In this document: in pieces, positions 48,075-59,341 of the stretch | Numbering within the stretch: position 1 is the stretch's first letter | Layout: the number at the start of each line of letters is the position of its first letter | DNA from: Ampullaceana balthica | Taxonomy: Eukaryota; Mollusca; Gastropoda; Lymnaeidae | Direction of reading: 5' to 3' | NCBI GenBank assembly: GCA_944989445.1 | Contig: CALYLW010000319.1 | Coordinates: 137,001-201,000, forward strand | Length of the DNA: 64,000 nt | The notes under the pieces: generated by a model | What the model saw: the letters and a program-made list of their open reading frames with translations, nothing else | What the model was told of the DNA's origin: nothing | The model's database searches: none | Made by a program: the position numbers and the translations under genes

Positions 48075-48190
48075 AAAAATAAATTTTATTTAAAAATTCA
48101 TTTTGACAGCGTTCGTTAGCGTGTTTACAGATAGAGGCTAAACACGCTAACGAACGTTGTCAAAATGAATTTTTAAATAAAATATTTTTT
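48075..48190. repeat. Long hairpin (about 47-bp arms)
   Basis: The left arm (attttatttaaaaattcatt to gcgttcgttagcgtgttt) and its near-perfect reverse complement are separated by about 13 bp. Outside the arms, attaaaggatgctttgacat (48194-48224 region) is an inverted copy of 47918-47950. Confidence 0.85.
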
Positions 48191-48299
48191 TTTATTAAAG
48201 GATGCTTTGACATTTGATAAAATTTAAGTAAATTACAGGAGAAATCGTTTTCTCACAATTGACAGCAGTCTCATAGACTGCTACAAGTACAAGCTTTCC

Positions 48300-48520
48300 A
48301 TGAAATCTGCCATGATTGAGTTGTTGATTGCTGAAACAAACAGATACGCTGAACCGCAGCAAACAGCCTAGGGTAAGAAAGACACCCAGTGGAAGGAGGT
48401 TACTAATGAGGACATATATAAATTTCTCTACATTGACATCATGCTTAGGCTCAAGTAACCAATTACATAATTGTATTGGTCAGTGGATAAGATGTTTCTC
48501 AAAGTTTCATGAGACAATAA
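48300..48520 (+). pseudogene. piggyBac-like transposase fragment
   Basis: In one plus frame from ATG 48300: MIELLIAETNRYAEPQQTA, a stop, then WKEVTNEDIYKFL and, after another stop, YWSVDKMF. ETNRYA, the W-x-x-V-T-x-x-(D/E)-I block and YWS-x-D are the ordered N-terminal landmarks of piggyBac (DDE_Tnp_1_7) transposases. The catalytic aspartates are not present. Short and broken. Confidence 0.6.
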
Positions 48521-48884
48521 AAGGACAAAAAGGTGACAAACAACGGAGGTCGCATACCAAAACTGCGATGTAAATTTTCAAAAAACACTTTTCAAGATTT
48601 ATTTCAAATATATGTGTGAATTAAAGTGCATCAACCTATACATTTTTTAAAAGCTCATTCAATTTTCTGTTTTTTTTTGGTGTGTGTTTTGTTATTTTAA
48701 AATTTCATTTAGGTGTTTAAAAATATTTTTATTTAACATGGGGGTGCATGTTTTTGAGAGTAATCTCCCTTTGCTTAGTACTCCAGGGGTGTTTTGGTTA
48801 TTGCGCTTAGTAGCGAATGATTATCATGAATGATAAATAGGCTAAAGCAAAGGAGAAAAAAGAAAGTGTTAACTATCGTCGTCT

Positions 48885-49600
48885 AAAAAATATGATGTTC
48901 TTGAAGTTTGCAGTAAAGAAATACTTATTGTGCCAGTTACAGGAGACAATAGCGTTTTTATTGTACTCTCTGCATTCAGAAGAACTGTTTGACATACTGC
49001 AAGATACTCACTTGAAAATAGGACATGGAGGTCACACACAAATGGAAAAGAAGCTACAAACTAAGTACAAAAATTTCATCCAAAAAGTCATTACATTCTC
49101 TCTTTGCTTATGCAAGCCATGCATGATCAAATTATATAGTCCTAAGAGAGGTCTTGTATCTAAACCTTTGTTATTTAAAGAATTAAACTCGAGATGCCAT
49201 GTGGATCTGATAGACATGCAAAGTAGCAATGACGGCGAGTACAAGTTTACACTCAATTATCAAGATCATTTAACCAAGTTTGTATTATTGCGACCTCTTA
49301 AAAGCAAAACAGCAGAAGAAGTTGCTTAACAGCTACTTGTATCTTCACCACCATAGAGGCTCCACATGTGCTTCAATCAGATAATGGGAAAGAATTTGAA
49401 AACCAAGTTGTAAATGAGCTTAACAGAACATGCTGCCTGAGCTTAAACTGGTAAAAGGAATACCGAGGCAGAGTCAAAGCCAAGGTTCCGTCGATCGTGC
49501 CAACCAAGATGTTCAGAATACGATGATGACATGGATGCGGACAAATGAATCAAGACATTGGGCTGAGAGTCTCAGCTTTTTCAATTAATGAAAAAGCATT
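48885..49600 (+). pseudogene. Retroviral-type integrase pseudogene (KRBA2/Ginger-like)
   Basis: A frame from about 48892 to 49330 encodes an HHCC zinc module (THLKIGHGGH .. CLCKPC) and the first strand of an rve integrase core (HVDLIDMQSSNDGEYKF, LNYQDHLTKFVLLRPLKSKT). After a TAA at 49327 and a frameshift, VLQSDNGKEFENQVVNEL (second Asp) and QSQGSVDRANQDVQN follow. The last catalytic Glu is Asp here. The pattern resembles integrase-derived genes annotated as KRAB-A domain-containing 2-like in invertebrates. No LTRs or RT nearby. Non-functional. Confidence 0.65.
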
Positions 49601-49645
49601 CTTTTTACCAAGGCATTCAGCAGTCGCCATATATATATATATATA

Positions 49646-49850
49646 TACACCGTATTTACTCGTTCTATAGCCCGTATATACCGTATATACTCGTTCTATA
49701 GCCCGTATATACTCGTTCTATAGCCCGTATACACCGTATATACTCTTTCTATAGCCCGTATATACCGTATATACTCGTTCTATAGCCCGTATATACTCGT
49801 TCTATAGCCCGTATATACCGTATATGCTCGTTCTATAGCCCGTTCGTTCA
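49646..49850. repeat. ctcgttctatagcccgtata tandem repeats
   Basis: Seven or so copies of tactcgttctatagcccgta with variable ccgtata spacers. The same region's end (cataagccgacc) and gctcgtaagccgaccc/gtcggccttagaatg at 50890-51405 look like the two ends of one element interrupted by the MITE-like copies E and F. Confidence 0.75.
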
Positions 49851-49889
49851 TAAGCCGACCTCTATCTTTTAGAAGAGAATAGTATAATT

Positions 49890-50348
49890 AAACAACACCG
49901 TAAAAACAAAGTTTTTCACTATAAATCCCTTATATATGAGAGCAACTAAAAGTATTGATCCTGTTCAAACGCAACAAACATTTACAGACTGAAACTGCCT
50001 TACCTCCCATTTGCTGTAAAAACGGGAAAGGGGGGGGGAGGGAGGGAATAGGTCTGGTCACCGATCGCTGGACTGAACTTAGAGTGACACGTAAAATGTA
50101 AACAAAAGCACGCCGCTACATATAGTTATATAGAGATAAACTTAAATGTATTCATTTAATTACGGTACGTACGATCGATATAAAATTTTGATACAAGGCA
50201 TTGTTAGGTGATACGAGTCTATGTGTAAAATTTAAGGTCGATGGCATCACGGAAAATGTGTCATTTTTTACTTTTGTTTTTCCGCCCTCCCGCGAACGAC
50301 AGAGATGAGGACAGACAAGATTTCGAAGTTAATATAAGGGATTTAAAA
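49890..50348 (+). mobile_element. MITE-like element, subfamily 1, copy E
   Basis: Head aacaccgtaaaaacaaag and ataaatcccttatatatgag; tail gaagttaatataagggattt. Directly abuts copy F. Confidence 0.75.
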
Positions 50349-50880
50349 AACAAACCCGTAAAAACAAAGTTTTGACTATAAATCCCTTATATATGAGACA
50401 TAACTAACAGTATTGATTATTTTCAAACATTTACAGACTAAATCTGTCTTAACTCAAGTTTGCTTCATAACCCTGGAGGGGTGAGGGGGAGAGGGGAAAA
50501 GTCTGGTCACCGATTCGCTTGACCGAGCTCAGCGTGACACGTAAAATGTAAACAAAAGCACCCCGTCGCTTCGATGGGTCGCCTCAATGCGTCAACTCAA
50601 ACTTTCACGTGGGAAAAAAACAATAACAAACCGTGAATTTGAATTACATACCTCATATAAGGATAAACTAAAAATGCATTAATTTAATTACGGTACGTTC
50701 GATAGATCTGAAATTTTGATACGATGCATTGTTAGGTTAGACGGGTCAGTGTGCCAAATTTCAGCTCGATCGAATAACGGAAAGTGGGTCATTTTCGACT
50801 TTTGTTTTTCCGCCAGCCCGCCCATGAGATAATTAGATGACGACAGAGACGGCCGCGAAGTTAATATAAGGGATTTAAAA
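50349..50880 (+). mobile_element. MITE-like element, subfamily 1, copy F
   Basis: Head caaacccgtaaaaacaaagt, tail gaagttaatataagggattt. Head to tail with copy E. Confidence 0.75.
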
Positions 50881-51694
50881 AGTGTGTAACCCGCTCGTAA
50901 GCCGACTCCAAAAAATAATAGGAAAGTGTAAACAAAATGGTACACATTTTTTTAAAACTACAAACTAAATCGGTCATTATGATTGTTTACTTTGTACTAC
51001 CTATCTTTGTCTTTGTGCTCTTTGTTAGGCAAGAGTTACCGAGTAACCGGTTTTTATTTTTTAATAATTTTTTTTGGTGTGTGTAAAAAGTGGCGAAAGT
51101 GCGTACATTAAAATTCGTTTTTGAAAACAAAATTTGTAAAACAATTTATTAATAAAACATTCACAAAAATAAATAAAATTAGTAAATAAGGTAAGTGCAG
51201 ATGTTTAATATTATTTATAGCTTCTGGTAGAGCAGTCGAATCTTGCAGATTGTAGAAAAGGACCTTGATGATCTACAGTAACAACACCGATATTCAATTT
51301 ATATGCAGAAATCACCTATGATCCGCTCGTAAGCCGACCCCCCTCCCCCAATCTTTCCCCCTAGATTTTGTCTAAAAACATGTCGGCCTTAGAATGAATA
51401 TATGCTGTAAATAATGTCGGCGTATTTCAAATACTTGTCAACTTCCTGTCATTGATTCATTCAAAGAACCAACATCTTTTTGTGTGTTTTATGATTTTTG
51501 TTTTATGTTCAGAGGGAAAATTTGTATCAAAATACCTTGTAGTTTGTCAGAACTTTGACAGATAACACGCGTGAAGCCATTGAAAACGTCATTAAATAAA
51601 CTACATGCAATAAATTAGTTAAGTGGAAATTTTATTTAAAGATTCGCGTGTTTTTGTTGATGTGACGTGACATTTCTTTAACCCCCCTCCCCAT
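50881..51694. other. Transposon end and flank, no gene
   Basis: Contains gctcgtaagccga words at 50891 and 51322 and aatgaatatatgctgtaa at 51394, probably the right part of the element begun at 49646. No frame supported. Confidence 0.4.
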
Positions 51695-51976
51695 CGTCAT
51701 AAGCGTCCTCTTTAACTATCTCTGGACCGCTTGCTCCAAGATTTATAAATTCCAATTACACAAGAAATAATTCAACACTGCTAACAAAAACCAATCTTTA
51801 ATCGCCCAACTGCCCAACTCCTTGCTACAACACAACATCAACTCCTACTATCCGACCTTCTACACACATTCCATACACGTCAACCTAAAACTCTTCTTTT
51901 CACGCTTTCGCGCCGTCTAGCCAGCAACACTACCGCGAAACCCTCCCCCGCCCCCCACCGAGCGCAGCTCACAACA
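51695..51976 (-). repeat. 3' LTR of element 1
   Basis: Matches 61747-62020 over its length (tccgaccttcta..cacattcc, cttttcacgctttcgcgccg). Several differences point to an older insertion. Confidence 0.85.
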
Positions 51977-52471
51977 AGTTATATCGGGGAATTGGTTATT
52001 CGTGACATATGCCCCTCTTTCCAGAAATTTTCCGAGGGCCGCAAATTTCCACTATCTCGATTGACCAAATTTACTTATACTAGAATTCACTTTTCTAACT
52101 TGAAACATTCCATTGTCATCTACCCTCAAGTAGTCCTAAACAATGATAACATTTCAGATATTGGCAAAATCATGTACAAAGCATTTGAAAACGAAATATA
52201 AAAAAATTTCATTTCGAACCACAACTATTACCTAATTGTTGGTGTAATTTCAGTGTTCATTTGACATGTCCAAGATGAATGATTTTCATTGTCTGTCCTT
52301 CTCCTTTGATTTCAAACAAATTGTCATTGAATTTCCTGCTAATAACGAACTGATTATGACGACGATTTTTTTCCCCCGACAAGCTTGATTGACGGAGTAG
52401 GACAATTGAGATTTGTCGCCGACTTTGAACGCGTGGGTGGCTGCTCTTGTGACGTCACCTTTCTCACTCTC

Positions 52472-53167
52472 CTATCGCATTGTCACCCCTGTCTCGACTC
52501 TAACAAGTCGTTTGAATATACACCCCTTAATGGACGTACTATTCATCTTCGTTATCCTGGATACCGGTGAGGGGCTGGGTACTGGCACCATATGATTACC
52601 CTGGTGGGGAGTAGCTCCAGGCACTTGGCTCAGACTTAAACTCTGTCTATTGTTCATTCTCACTTCGTGAACTCCCCCGCGGGTAGACAATGCTGACTGG
52701 ATATTTTTCGCCCCATTAGCAACATTGGACCCACAAGCACTGGAGTTCATTTTATAAGGCTCACAACTAAATCCTTTTCCTTTATGCACCACTTGAACTT
52801 TGTTGTTACCCAATGTCAGGCCTTGGTTTATTGAGAAGGAAAAATTTAACTTACACAAAAAGTCAAGACCAAGGTATCCGTCCTCGGCTATCTCAGCAAC
52901 GCACACAGTCCAAGGATAAACCTTGTTACCAATCTTTAATTTTAACTGACTCACGCCACATAGCTTGACTGGTGCTCCAAATTCGGTCTGCAGGTTCACA
53001 GGGTCCCGTTTGTGAATTTTGGGGCGTTGCTTACGCGGGATCTCGAAAAATCGTTTTCTTGAAATAACAGTTACCGCCGCTCCTATATCCATCAGAAATT
53101 CCATTTTATCACCACACACTTTAACCGGAACGTATACAGCACGGGATAAAACATCATTCTCCATCAC
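52472..53167 (-). pseudogene. Element 1 aspartic protease region (truncated pol)
   Basis: A 231-codon frame. Near residues 25-40 it has FLMDIGAAVTVISRKRF, a retropepsin active site with DIG instead of D(T/S)G. Further on, GYLGLDFLCK matches the second psi-loop (usually GxDxL). The N-terminal MENDVLSRAVYVPVKVCGDK is the usual entry to the fold. The last 90 residues are Ser/Gln/Pro-rich with no RT homology, and the frame stops before any RT. The changed catalytic triplet and missing pol mean it is inactive. Confidence 0.7.
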
Positions 53168-53611
53168 TGAAATGCGATCAGCTGTAGACGTCTAGGAGTG
53201 TTCCCTTCCTGTTCCTCAGTAGCACAATTACGGGCAATGTGACCAATCCCGTCACATTTGTAACACCTGAGCTCCGTTCTCCGCCGTTCTCGCGCCCCAT
53301 TTTGTGTTTCACCAGGGCCGTGATTGAAGCTTCTATTCCTTGCCTCCAGAAATAAATCAGCCACTTTGTCAACTTCTTCCAGGCTGTTAATACTTCACTC
53401 CCTTAGACGAATCGCCAAATCTTCGGGACACACGTCCATGAATTGTTCTTTCACTATTAGGTCTTTAAGACCGTCAAATGTTTTGTCGATGTGTGACAAG
53501 TCAATCCATTTCAGAAAATAGCCCTTGATTCTTCCTGTAAAACTAGGTGGCGTTTCTCTTTCTAAATAGGTTTCTGTAGCCCTCCTCGGTAAGATTGTAC
53601 CTCTTTAGAAG
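53164..53611 (-). pseudogene. Element 1 gag C-terminal part with zinc knuckle
   Basis: The minus strand carries the C-terminal half of Gag in shifting frames. It ends with a readable block (53364-53164) holding LRCYKCDGIGHIARNC, a CX2CX4HX4C nucleic-acid-binding knuckle. The upstream end (53611) is the exact break made by element 2; the reading continues at 61290 across the insertion. Confidence 0.75.
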
Positions 53612-53616
53612 CACTT

Positions 53617-53906
53617 TGTAAATGGTTTATTTTTTATATGTGTTCTGTAGGCGTTCTCACAATACAATCTTTCGTGCAATAAATCCTTGAAATACTGTCA
53701 ACAAAATAACTTTAATCTGCACAATATATACACAAATATAACTTTGAGGTTTCACAACGTGGAGACATCAGCCACACAATCCGCCATTACTTTTTCTCTC
53801 TGACAACTCCAATAATATCAATACTCTCGAACCTTCTTCCCCATTTCTTCCCGCGCTTTCACTCACGTGACCTCTCCGTCATCCAACTCGTGATTCACAC
53901 GTGACA
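53617..53906 (-). repeat. 3' LTR of element 2
   Basis: Nearly identical to 60992-61284, differing by a handful of bases and small indels (for example ctgtcaacaaa versus ctgttgtcaaaaaa). Confidence 0.92.
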
Positions 53907-54272
53907 TTCACCCCCATCCTTAAAAAAATGTTTATGAAACACAACATTTTTAGTCTTAATATAATCAAATTAATCTACATTCAAATATTCATCCCCATTG
54001 GACAATCATTACTTTATACACAATATCTAGACATGAAAATCAAGAGGAAAAAATCTGTAGGACTTCAACAGTCTACCTGTACTGAAAAAAATGAAACTGA
54101 AATTTAAACACATCAGTAATTTTGTGTAATTCAAAATACTTTTAATAATTAATATTTATAAAATTTAAATTAGATATATTGTCCAGTGGAATTCAAACAC
54201 TGCTCCTTGTTTATTGTTCAGCGGATAAAAATACTTATATTAATACAGTCTCTGGTTTTATCATTTAGGAAT

Positions 54273-54722
54273 TCACAGAATGTCTTTATTTATTGTCATT
54301 CTACTTAATATGTCTGCAACCACATTGTCCTTTCCTTTAACAGGTTTAATGTCAAATTTGTAGTCGGCTAATAGCATAGCCCAACGATTTACTTTTGCGT
54401 TGCTGATTTTCTTCTTGTTGAATGCCACAAGTGGTTTGTGGTCTGTTAGAAGAGTGAATGTTCTACCTAGAAGGTATTTTTGAAGTTTTTGTAGAGCCCA
54501 CACTATGGCTAAACATTCTCTCTCTATGGTGCTGTAGTTACACTCTGTTTTGGTTAAATTTCTGCTCAGATACTGTATAGGATGGAGGATACCATCATGT
54601 TCTTGCATGAGGCACGCTCCTAATGCAATGGACGATGCATCAGTAGAAACAATGAAAGGTTTGTCCCATTGAGGTGTAACCAAGATGGGTTTCTTCCTAA
54701 ATGCTTCCTGAATGTTCTCCAA
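54273..54722 (-). pseudogene. Element 2 RNase H domain
   Basis: A 149-codon frame carrying a Ty3-type RNase H: STDASSIALGACLMQ (first Asp), STIERECLAIVWALQKLQKY (Glu), TLLTDHKPL (Asp) and KGKDNVVADILSR (final Asp). It degrades the RNA strand of the hybrid during reverse transcription. It is separated from the RT by one frameshift near 54725. No integrase follows; instead about 370 bp of non-coding DNA leads to the 3' LTR. Confidence 0.85.
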
Positions 54723-54732
54723 TGCGTTGAGG

Positions 54733-55518
54733 TCAATCTCCTGAAAACTGAAATTTTCGAATATCTGTGTTTTTTGTAACTTCTGTTAGTGGGTGAACAA
54801 TTTCTGCATAATTTTCAATCAAAGGTCTGTAAAAGTTACATAGTCCCAGCAGGGCTTGCACTTGTTTCTTAGATTTTGGGACTGACAGGTTAAAGATCTT
54901 GTTTTCATTCTCTGCAGTAGGAGTGACTGCACCACCTCCTATTCTGTATCCCAGAAAATCAATATATTTCTTTCCAATGTTGATCTTTTCTGGTGAGATT
55001 GTCACATTATGTTTCTTGAGTCTATCCAGTACAGCTTCAAGTGTATGGATATGTGTTTCCCAATCTTTAGTGTGGATACATATGTCGTCTACATAATGTA
55101 CCACATTTGGAATGCCTTGTAACATCACTTTCATAAATCTGCTAAAAGTGGCTGTACTGTTGACTAATCCAAATGGCATCACTAACCATTCATACACTTC
55201 ATCCATGGCTATGAATGCAGTATATTTGACAGAATCAGGATCCATATTTATCTGCCAAAAACCTCTGTTTAAGTCAAATGTAGTGAATATTCTGGAATTA
55301 CCAATTCTGTCTATAATGTCTCTTGGGTCTCCAATAGGTTCATGGTCCAATTTTGTAATATTATTCAATTGTCTGTAATCACAGCATAGTCGAATCTTTC
55401 CATTCTTCTTTTTTACTATGACAGTTGGTGAGGTATAGTTAGCTTCAACTGCTTTTCTTATTTTGTTTTCTTTGAGTAGGTAATCAATTTCTTGTTTTAC
55501 TGTGTCTCTATATGCCAT
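54733..55518 (-). pseudogene. Element 2 reverse transcriptase
   Basis: A 261-codon frame with ordered RT blocks: IRKAVEANYTSPTVIVKKKN, RLCCDYRQLN, FTTFDLNRGFWQI (residues 78-90), MPFGLVNSTATF (114-125), the catalytic YVDD (142-145), DFLGYRIGGGAV and LLGLCNFYRPLI. These are Ty3/mdg4-type signatures. The frame begins inside the RT; its natural N-terminal residues lie at the end of the preceding integrase frame, after one TAG and compensating frameshifts between 55560 and 55520. RT therefore directly follows integrase in the same polyprotein. Confidence 0.88.
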
Positions 55519-55557
55519 TGGAATAGGGGTATACTTTAGTCTTGAAAGGTTCCTGTT

Positions 55558-56538
55558 CTAATAGTAAATCTTATGAGTCCCAGTTTTTGTGTTTCCTGTT
55601 TCTTTTGTGATGACACCTTTGTATTTTTGAAAAATTTTCATCACTCTGTGTTTCATATTATCTGGTATGTCAGATGATATTCTTTCACTGTCAGGGCTGT
55701 TCTTTTTCATTCTGCTGTCATTTTCATCATTTTCTTTGCTGATGATATTTACTGTTTGTTTTTCTTCTTTATTGTCACCATATGCTCTTAGTTTATCAAT
55801 GTGTAATTTTTTCACATTTCCTTTTATATTGACACCGTATGTGACATCACTAAGTTTCTCTTCAATGTTGTATGGACCTTCCCATGTGATTTCATTCTTT
55901 GCGTTTGGTAACCATACTAAGACTTGTTGTTCAGGCTCAAATGTTCTTAGATGTCTGTGTTTATTTTTGATTTCTCTATGTCTTGTACTTTGCTTGATTA
56001 GTCTTTGTTTTGCTGTTTCAATACTGTAGAGTATTTTATCTCTAGTTTCTGACATCAGCTGATATCTGTCCTGTATGGCATCTTGTTTGCTTATCAGTCT
56101 TTCTTTGAAATTTTTCAAAGGACTTGCAGGGTTTTGACCAAACATTAACTCAAAAGGACTCAAACCTGTGCTTTCATGCTTGCTGCTGTTGTATGCAAAT
56201 AGTACTAAAGGTAAATATTCATGCCATCTGTCTTCATGGTCTATTTTAACTTTTAATAGCATATTCTTGATGGTTTTGTTTAGTCTTTCAATTACTCCAT
56301 TTGATTGTGGATGGTAAATTGTGCTGTGCACCTGTGTAATATTTAAAATTTTCATAATAGCTTGTGTCATCTGTCCCTTGAATCGGCTGCCATTGTCTGA
56401 AAGAAGGGTTTGAAGAAAACCATATCTGCTGAAAACATTGAGTAATTCAGTGCATATACTTTCTGCATCTATTCTTTTCAGTGGAATAGCTTCACCCCAT
56501 CTGGTGGCGGCTATGTCCACTATGGTAACAGCATACAT
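55558..56538 (-). pseudogene. Element 2 integrase core
   Basis: A 326-codon frame. The start MYAVTIVDIAATRWGEAIPL is the first strand of the rve core; the preceding SIDLIGPF lies in another frame just upstream. LLSDNGSRFKGQM carries the second Asp and YHPQSNGVIERLNKTIKNML the catalytic Glu. A C-terminal chromatin- or DNA-binding-like region follows (LVWLPNAKNEITWEGPYNIE). The last 35 residues (MKHRVMKIFQKYKGVITKE .. THKI) are RT N-terminal sequence, showing the integrase-RT junction. Confidence 0.88.
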
Positions 56539-56648
56539 ATTTTTTTCTTTGACATCTTTTTGAATGGTCCTATTAGGTCTATGGAAATTTTCTCGAATAA
56601 GAATTTTGCCTTGTCAGGTGACTGTATTGGCGCTGTGTGCTTTCCATC

Positions 56649-57329
56649 TTAGGGATTATGTCGTAGACACAATGTACATTTCTTGATGTATTCTATTATC
56701 TGCCTAGTCATTTTAGGCCAGTAAAAGTTTTCTGCTATTGTAGCAATTGTTTTCTTGGCGCCCATGTGTCCACCTAAAGGACTGTCATGTGTCATTTTAA
56801 TCATGGTTTCCTGTAACCATTTAGGAAGAACCACTCTTTTGCATGTACCTGTTTGTGCAATGTTTATCAATATGCCTTTATCAAACTTGAAATTTTTGTT
56901 GTGGACTGTTTTATTGTATTTGATGAGTTTCATTTTTATTTCCATGATTGTGTTGTCTTCTTCTTGTAGTTGTTTGAACTCTTGTTTGGACATTAGTTGG
57001 CTTCCTATTAGTTGGCTTCCTATTAGTTGACTTCCTATTAGTTGACTTCCTATCAGTTGGCTTCCTATTAGTTGGCTTCCTATTAGTTGGCTTCCTATTA
57101 GTTGGCTTCCTATTAGTTGACTTCCTATTAGTTGACTTCCTATTAGTTGACTTCCTATTAGTTGACTTCCTATTAGTTGGCTTCCTATTTCAAGTTTCTC
57201 ATCAACTTCAATGTCTATGTTCTCTTTTCTTTTTGTGATGGCATCTTGTTTGTACAGTAGCACATAATTGATGGCTGTTGTCACACCAAGCCTTGAATAC
57301 TTCATCAGAATTGTCAACAACACCTTCAA
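56649..57329 (-). pseudogene. Element 2 protease tail, GSQLI repeat and integrase zinc module
   Basis: A 226-codon frame. Thirteen consecutive GSQLI pentads (last one GSQLM) lie near residues 50-115. The integrase HHCC zinc domain follows (MTHDSPLGGHMGAKKTIATI, FYWPKMTRQIIEYIKKCTLC). The 15-bp DNA repeat (plus strand 56996-57190) keeps frame. The protease C-terminal strand (ICDLIIGNIEG) is in the neighbouring frame at 57453-57208. Confidence 0.8.
56996..57190 (-). repeat. 15-bp in-frame repeat in pol
   Basis: Thirteen copies of 15 bp (ttggcttcctattag or ttgacttcctattag on plus), encoding GSQLI on the minus strand between protease and integrase. Confidence 0.93.
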
Positions 57330-57864
57330 TATTCCCTATGATGAGATCACAAATGGCATCTTTCAAAACCTTCGCTCGAACTTCACCTTGAAACAAGGAT
57401 GAGTTGATGGTAAGAGTAGCAGTTGGACACTTTCTCTTTGTGCCATCCGTCATTATTAGTGTGTCTTTTTGCCCATCATATTCTTTTTCTTACACCATCC
57501 TACTGTGGACCACAATCGTTGTGCATCCTGAATCATGAAGACACATACATTTTCTATTATTGATGTAAACTGGGTAGAATTTCAGCTCTCCATGACTGTT
57601 AATAGTGGCCACAGTATTACTAGATCTTGATTCTTCTTGTTTCATTTTTCCTTTATCATCCACATCTTGGTAGTCATTCCTTCTCCAAGGCTGATCACAA
57701 TCTCTGTATCTGGAGTTATGATTGTATCTGCCTCTCCATGATCTTCTACCTTTGCTTTCAAAATGACCTTGTCTTGATCTTTCTTCTGTTTTCTTTCTTA
57801 TAGGGCTGCCATTAGGTGACACCCTATTTGGTTGTCCTTTATTGTGGTAACACTGCCTCGCCAT
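57208..57864 (-). pseudogene. Element 2 zinc knuckle and protease
   Basis: A CCHC knuckle with an in-frame TAG (C*YCNKPGHMARQC, about 57888-57847) is followed by an Arg/Asp-rich linker. The protease N-terminal half ELKFYPVYINNRKCMCLHDS carries a D-S-G active site (57510-57540). Its C-terminal half continues in another frame at 57453-57208 (VRAKVLKDAICDLIIG). Broken by at least one frameshift. Confidence 0.75.
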
Positions 57865-57885
57865 ATGTCCTGGCTTGTTACAGTA

Positions 57886-58878
57886 CTAGCAAGAAGTTTG
57901 TCTGTTGCCTTGGTTTGACAGACTCTGGTTTCTCATTCCTTGTCTTTTTTCATGGTTTTCAATTTGTATTGCTGCAAAGATATCTTGCCTCTTATCCATT
58001 TCCACATTTGGATGAGAGTCCTTGAATGTGTGTAATGCATTTGTTAGCTCTGCTTGAGTACGAGCTTTCTTATCAGTTAAATATGTGAATAGAGCTGGTG
58101 TTGAATTTTCTAAGAACTTGTCAATTAACACCATGTCTAGTATAGCTTTTGGATTGCTCGTATCTATTGCTGTAAGTTCCAGTCATTTTGTTAATTTAAC
58201 TTGTGTTTCATGCTCTATGATCTGTGGATCTTTGTCCATCTTGATTCTCATTTCACGAAACTCTTTTCTATAATCATTTTCTGACTCCCGAAATGACATA
58301 AAAGTGCCTTTTTGACATTTTTATATATGCTTTTGTCTTCTTTGGCTATACTGTTGTAAGCTTCAAATGCTTCTCCAGTTAGTTGAGTCATCAGTTGTGC
58401 TGGCCAATCTTCTTCATCATAACCTTTCATGGCCATTATGGATTCAAAATAATCCAGATAAACATCCAATTTTTTCTTTCTGGCTATCATATTTTCTAAC
58501 TTTGATAGTATCCTTCGGTGCTGACTTTCTAGTTGCGTCATAACCAGGATTTTGGCCTCTTCTCTGTAGCTCAATTTGTAGTTTTAACTTGTCAATTTGA
58601 AGTTGTTCAAGTTCTCTTCTTGCAGCTCTTTCTTCTCTCTCAATTATTAATTTTTTTTTGTTTCTCTTTTTCTTCAGCAATATTTTGCTTTTTTTTTCTT
58701 CAGCTATTCTTTGCTTCTCTTCTTCTTTGGCTATTTTCCGCATCTCTTTTTCTTCAGCTATTTTTAGCGTCTCTTCTTCTTTGGCTACCTTGACTTTCTC
58801 TTCAATAAAGTCTTTCATTTCTTTTCCACTTAATCCGATCTCTTTAGCAATCATAGGGAATTCTTTGTAGTAATCCAT
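57886..58878 (-). pseudogene. Element 2 gag
   Basis: Starts at ATG 58878 with a short helical head (MDYYKEFPMIAKEIGLSGKE) and a Lys/Glu coiled coil (about residues 20-100). A capsid-like block in a shifted frame follows (LDVYLDYFESIMAMKGYDEE, PAQLMTQLTGEAFEAYNSI; 58574-58248), then a third segment (FLENSTPALFTYLTDKKART; 58134-57886). The capsid-like residues resemble the retrotransposon Gag domain. Several frameshifts and stops. Confidence 0.75.
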
Positions 58879-59341
58879 GTTTAGTTATATGGAATTATAT
58901 GAGTCAAGCAATTCAGTAAGGAATGTAAGTATTTATTTATTAAGGTATAAATCCTCCAAATGAGAAAATCTTGAATTCAAAATATGTTCAGTACAAACAA
59001 GTGACACATGTAAACCATTAAATTTAATTTTGACAAAATGAGGCAACAAAGTATCCTCACACGGGATCTTAAGTAACTATATATATACGCTCCCTCAGAT
59101 TGACAAAACACATCCGATGGTCCAAAGGTTTGAATAAAATAAGTCACTTAGTCTAATTTTTTTATTTCCGAACTTTAGAGTAGTTTTTAGACACTTAAGT
59201 TCAATCTATTAATCCAAATTGCAAACCTACAATTTCCACACAATGAATGGATATACCTTAAGTTCCTTGATTCAAATTTTACACTGACACAGTTAATAGT
59301 CCATAAAGTAATGGGGGTGAGACTGCAATCAGGCTTTTAAA

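Noticed and set aside
51992..52201. Open plus frame (VIRDICPSFQKFSEGRKF..) beside the element 1 LTR
   Set aside because: No ATG, no recognised domain, and it lies in non-pol sequence of a deleted element; kept only as a note.
55667..56029. 120-codon plus frame within element 2
   Set aside because: Antisense shadow of the integrase C-terminal region.
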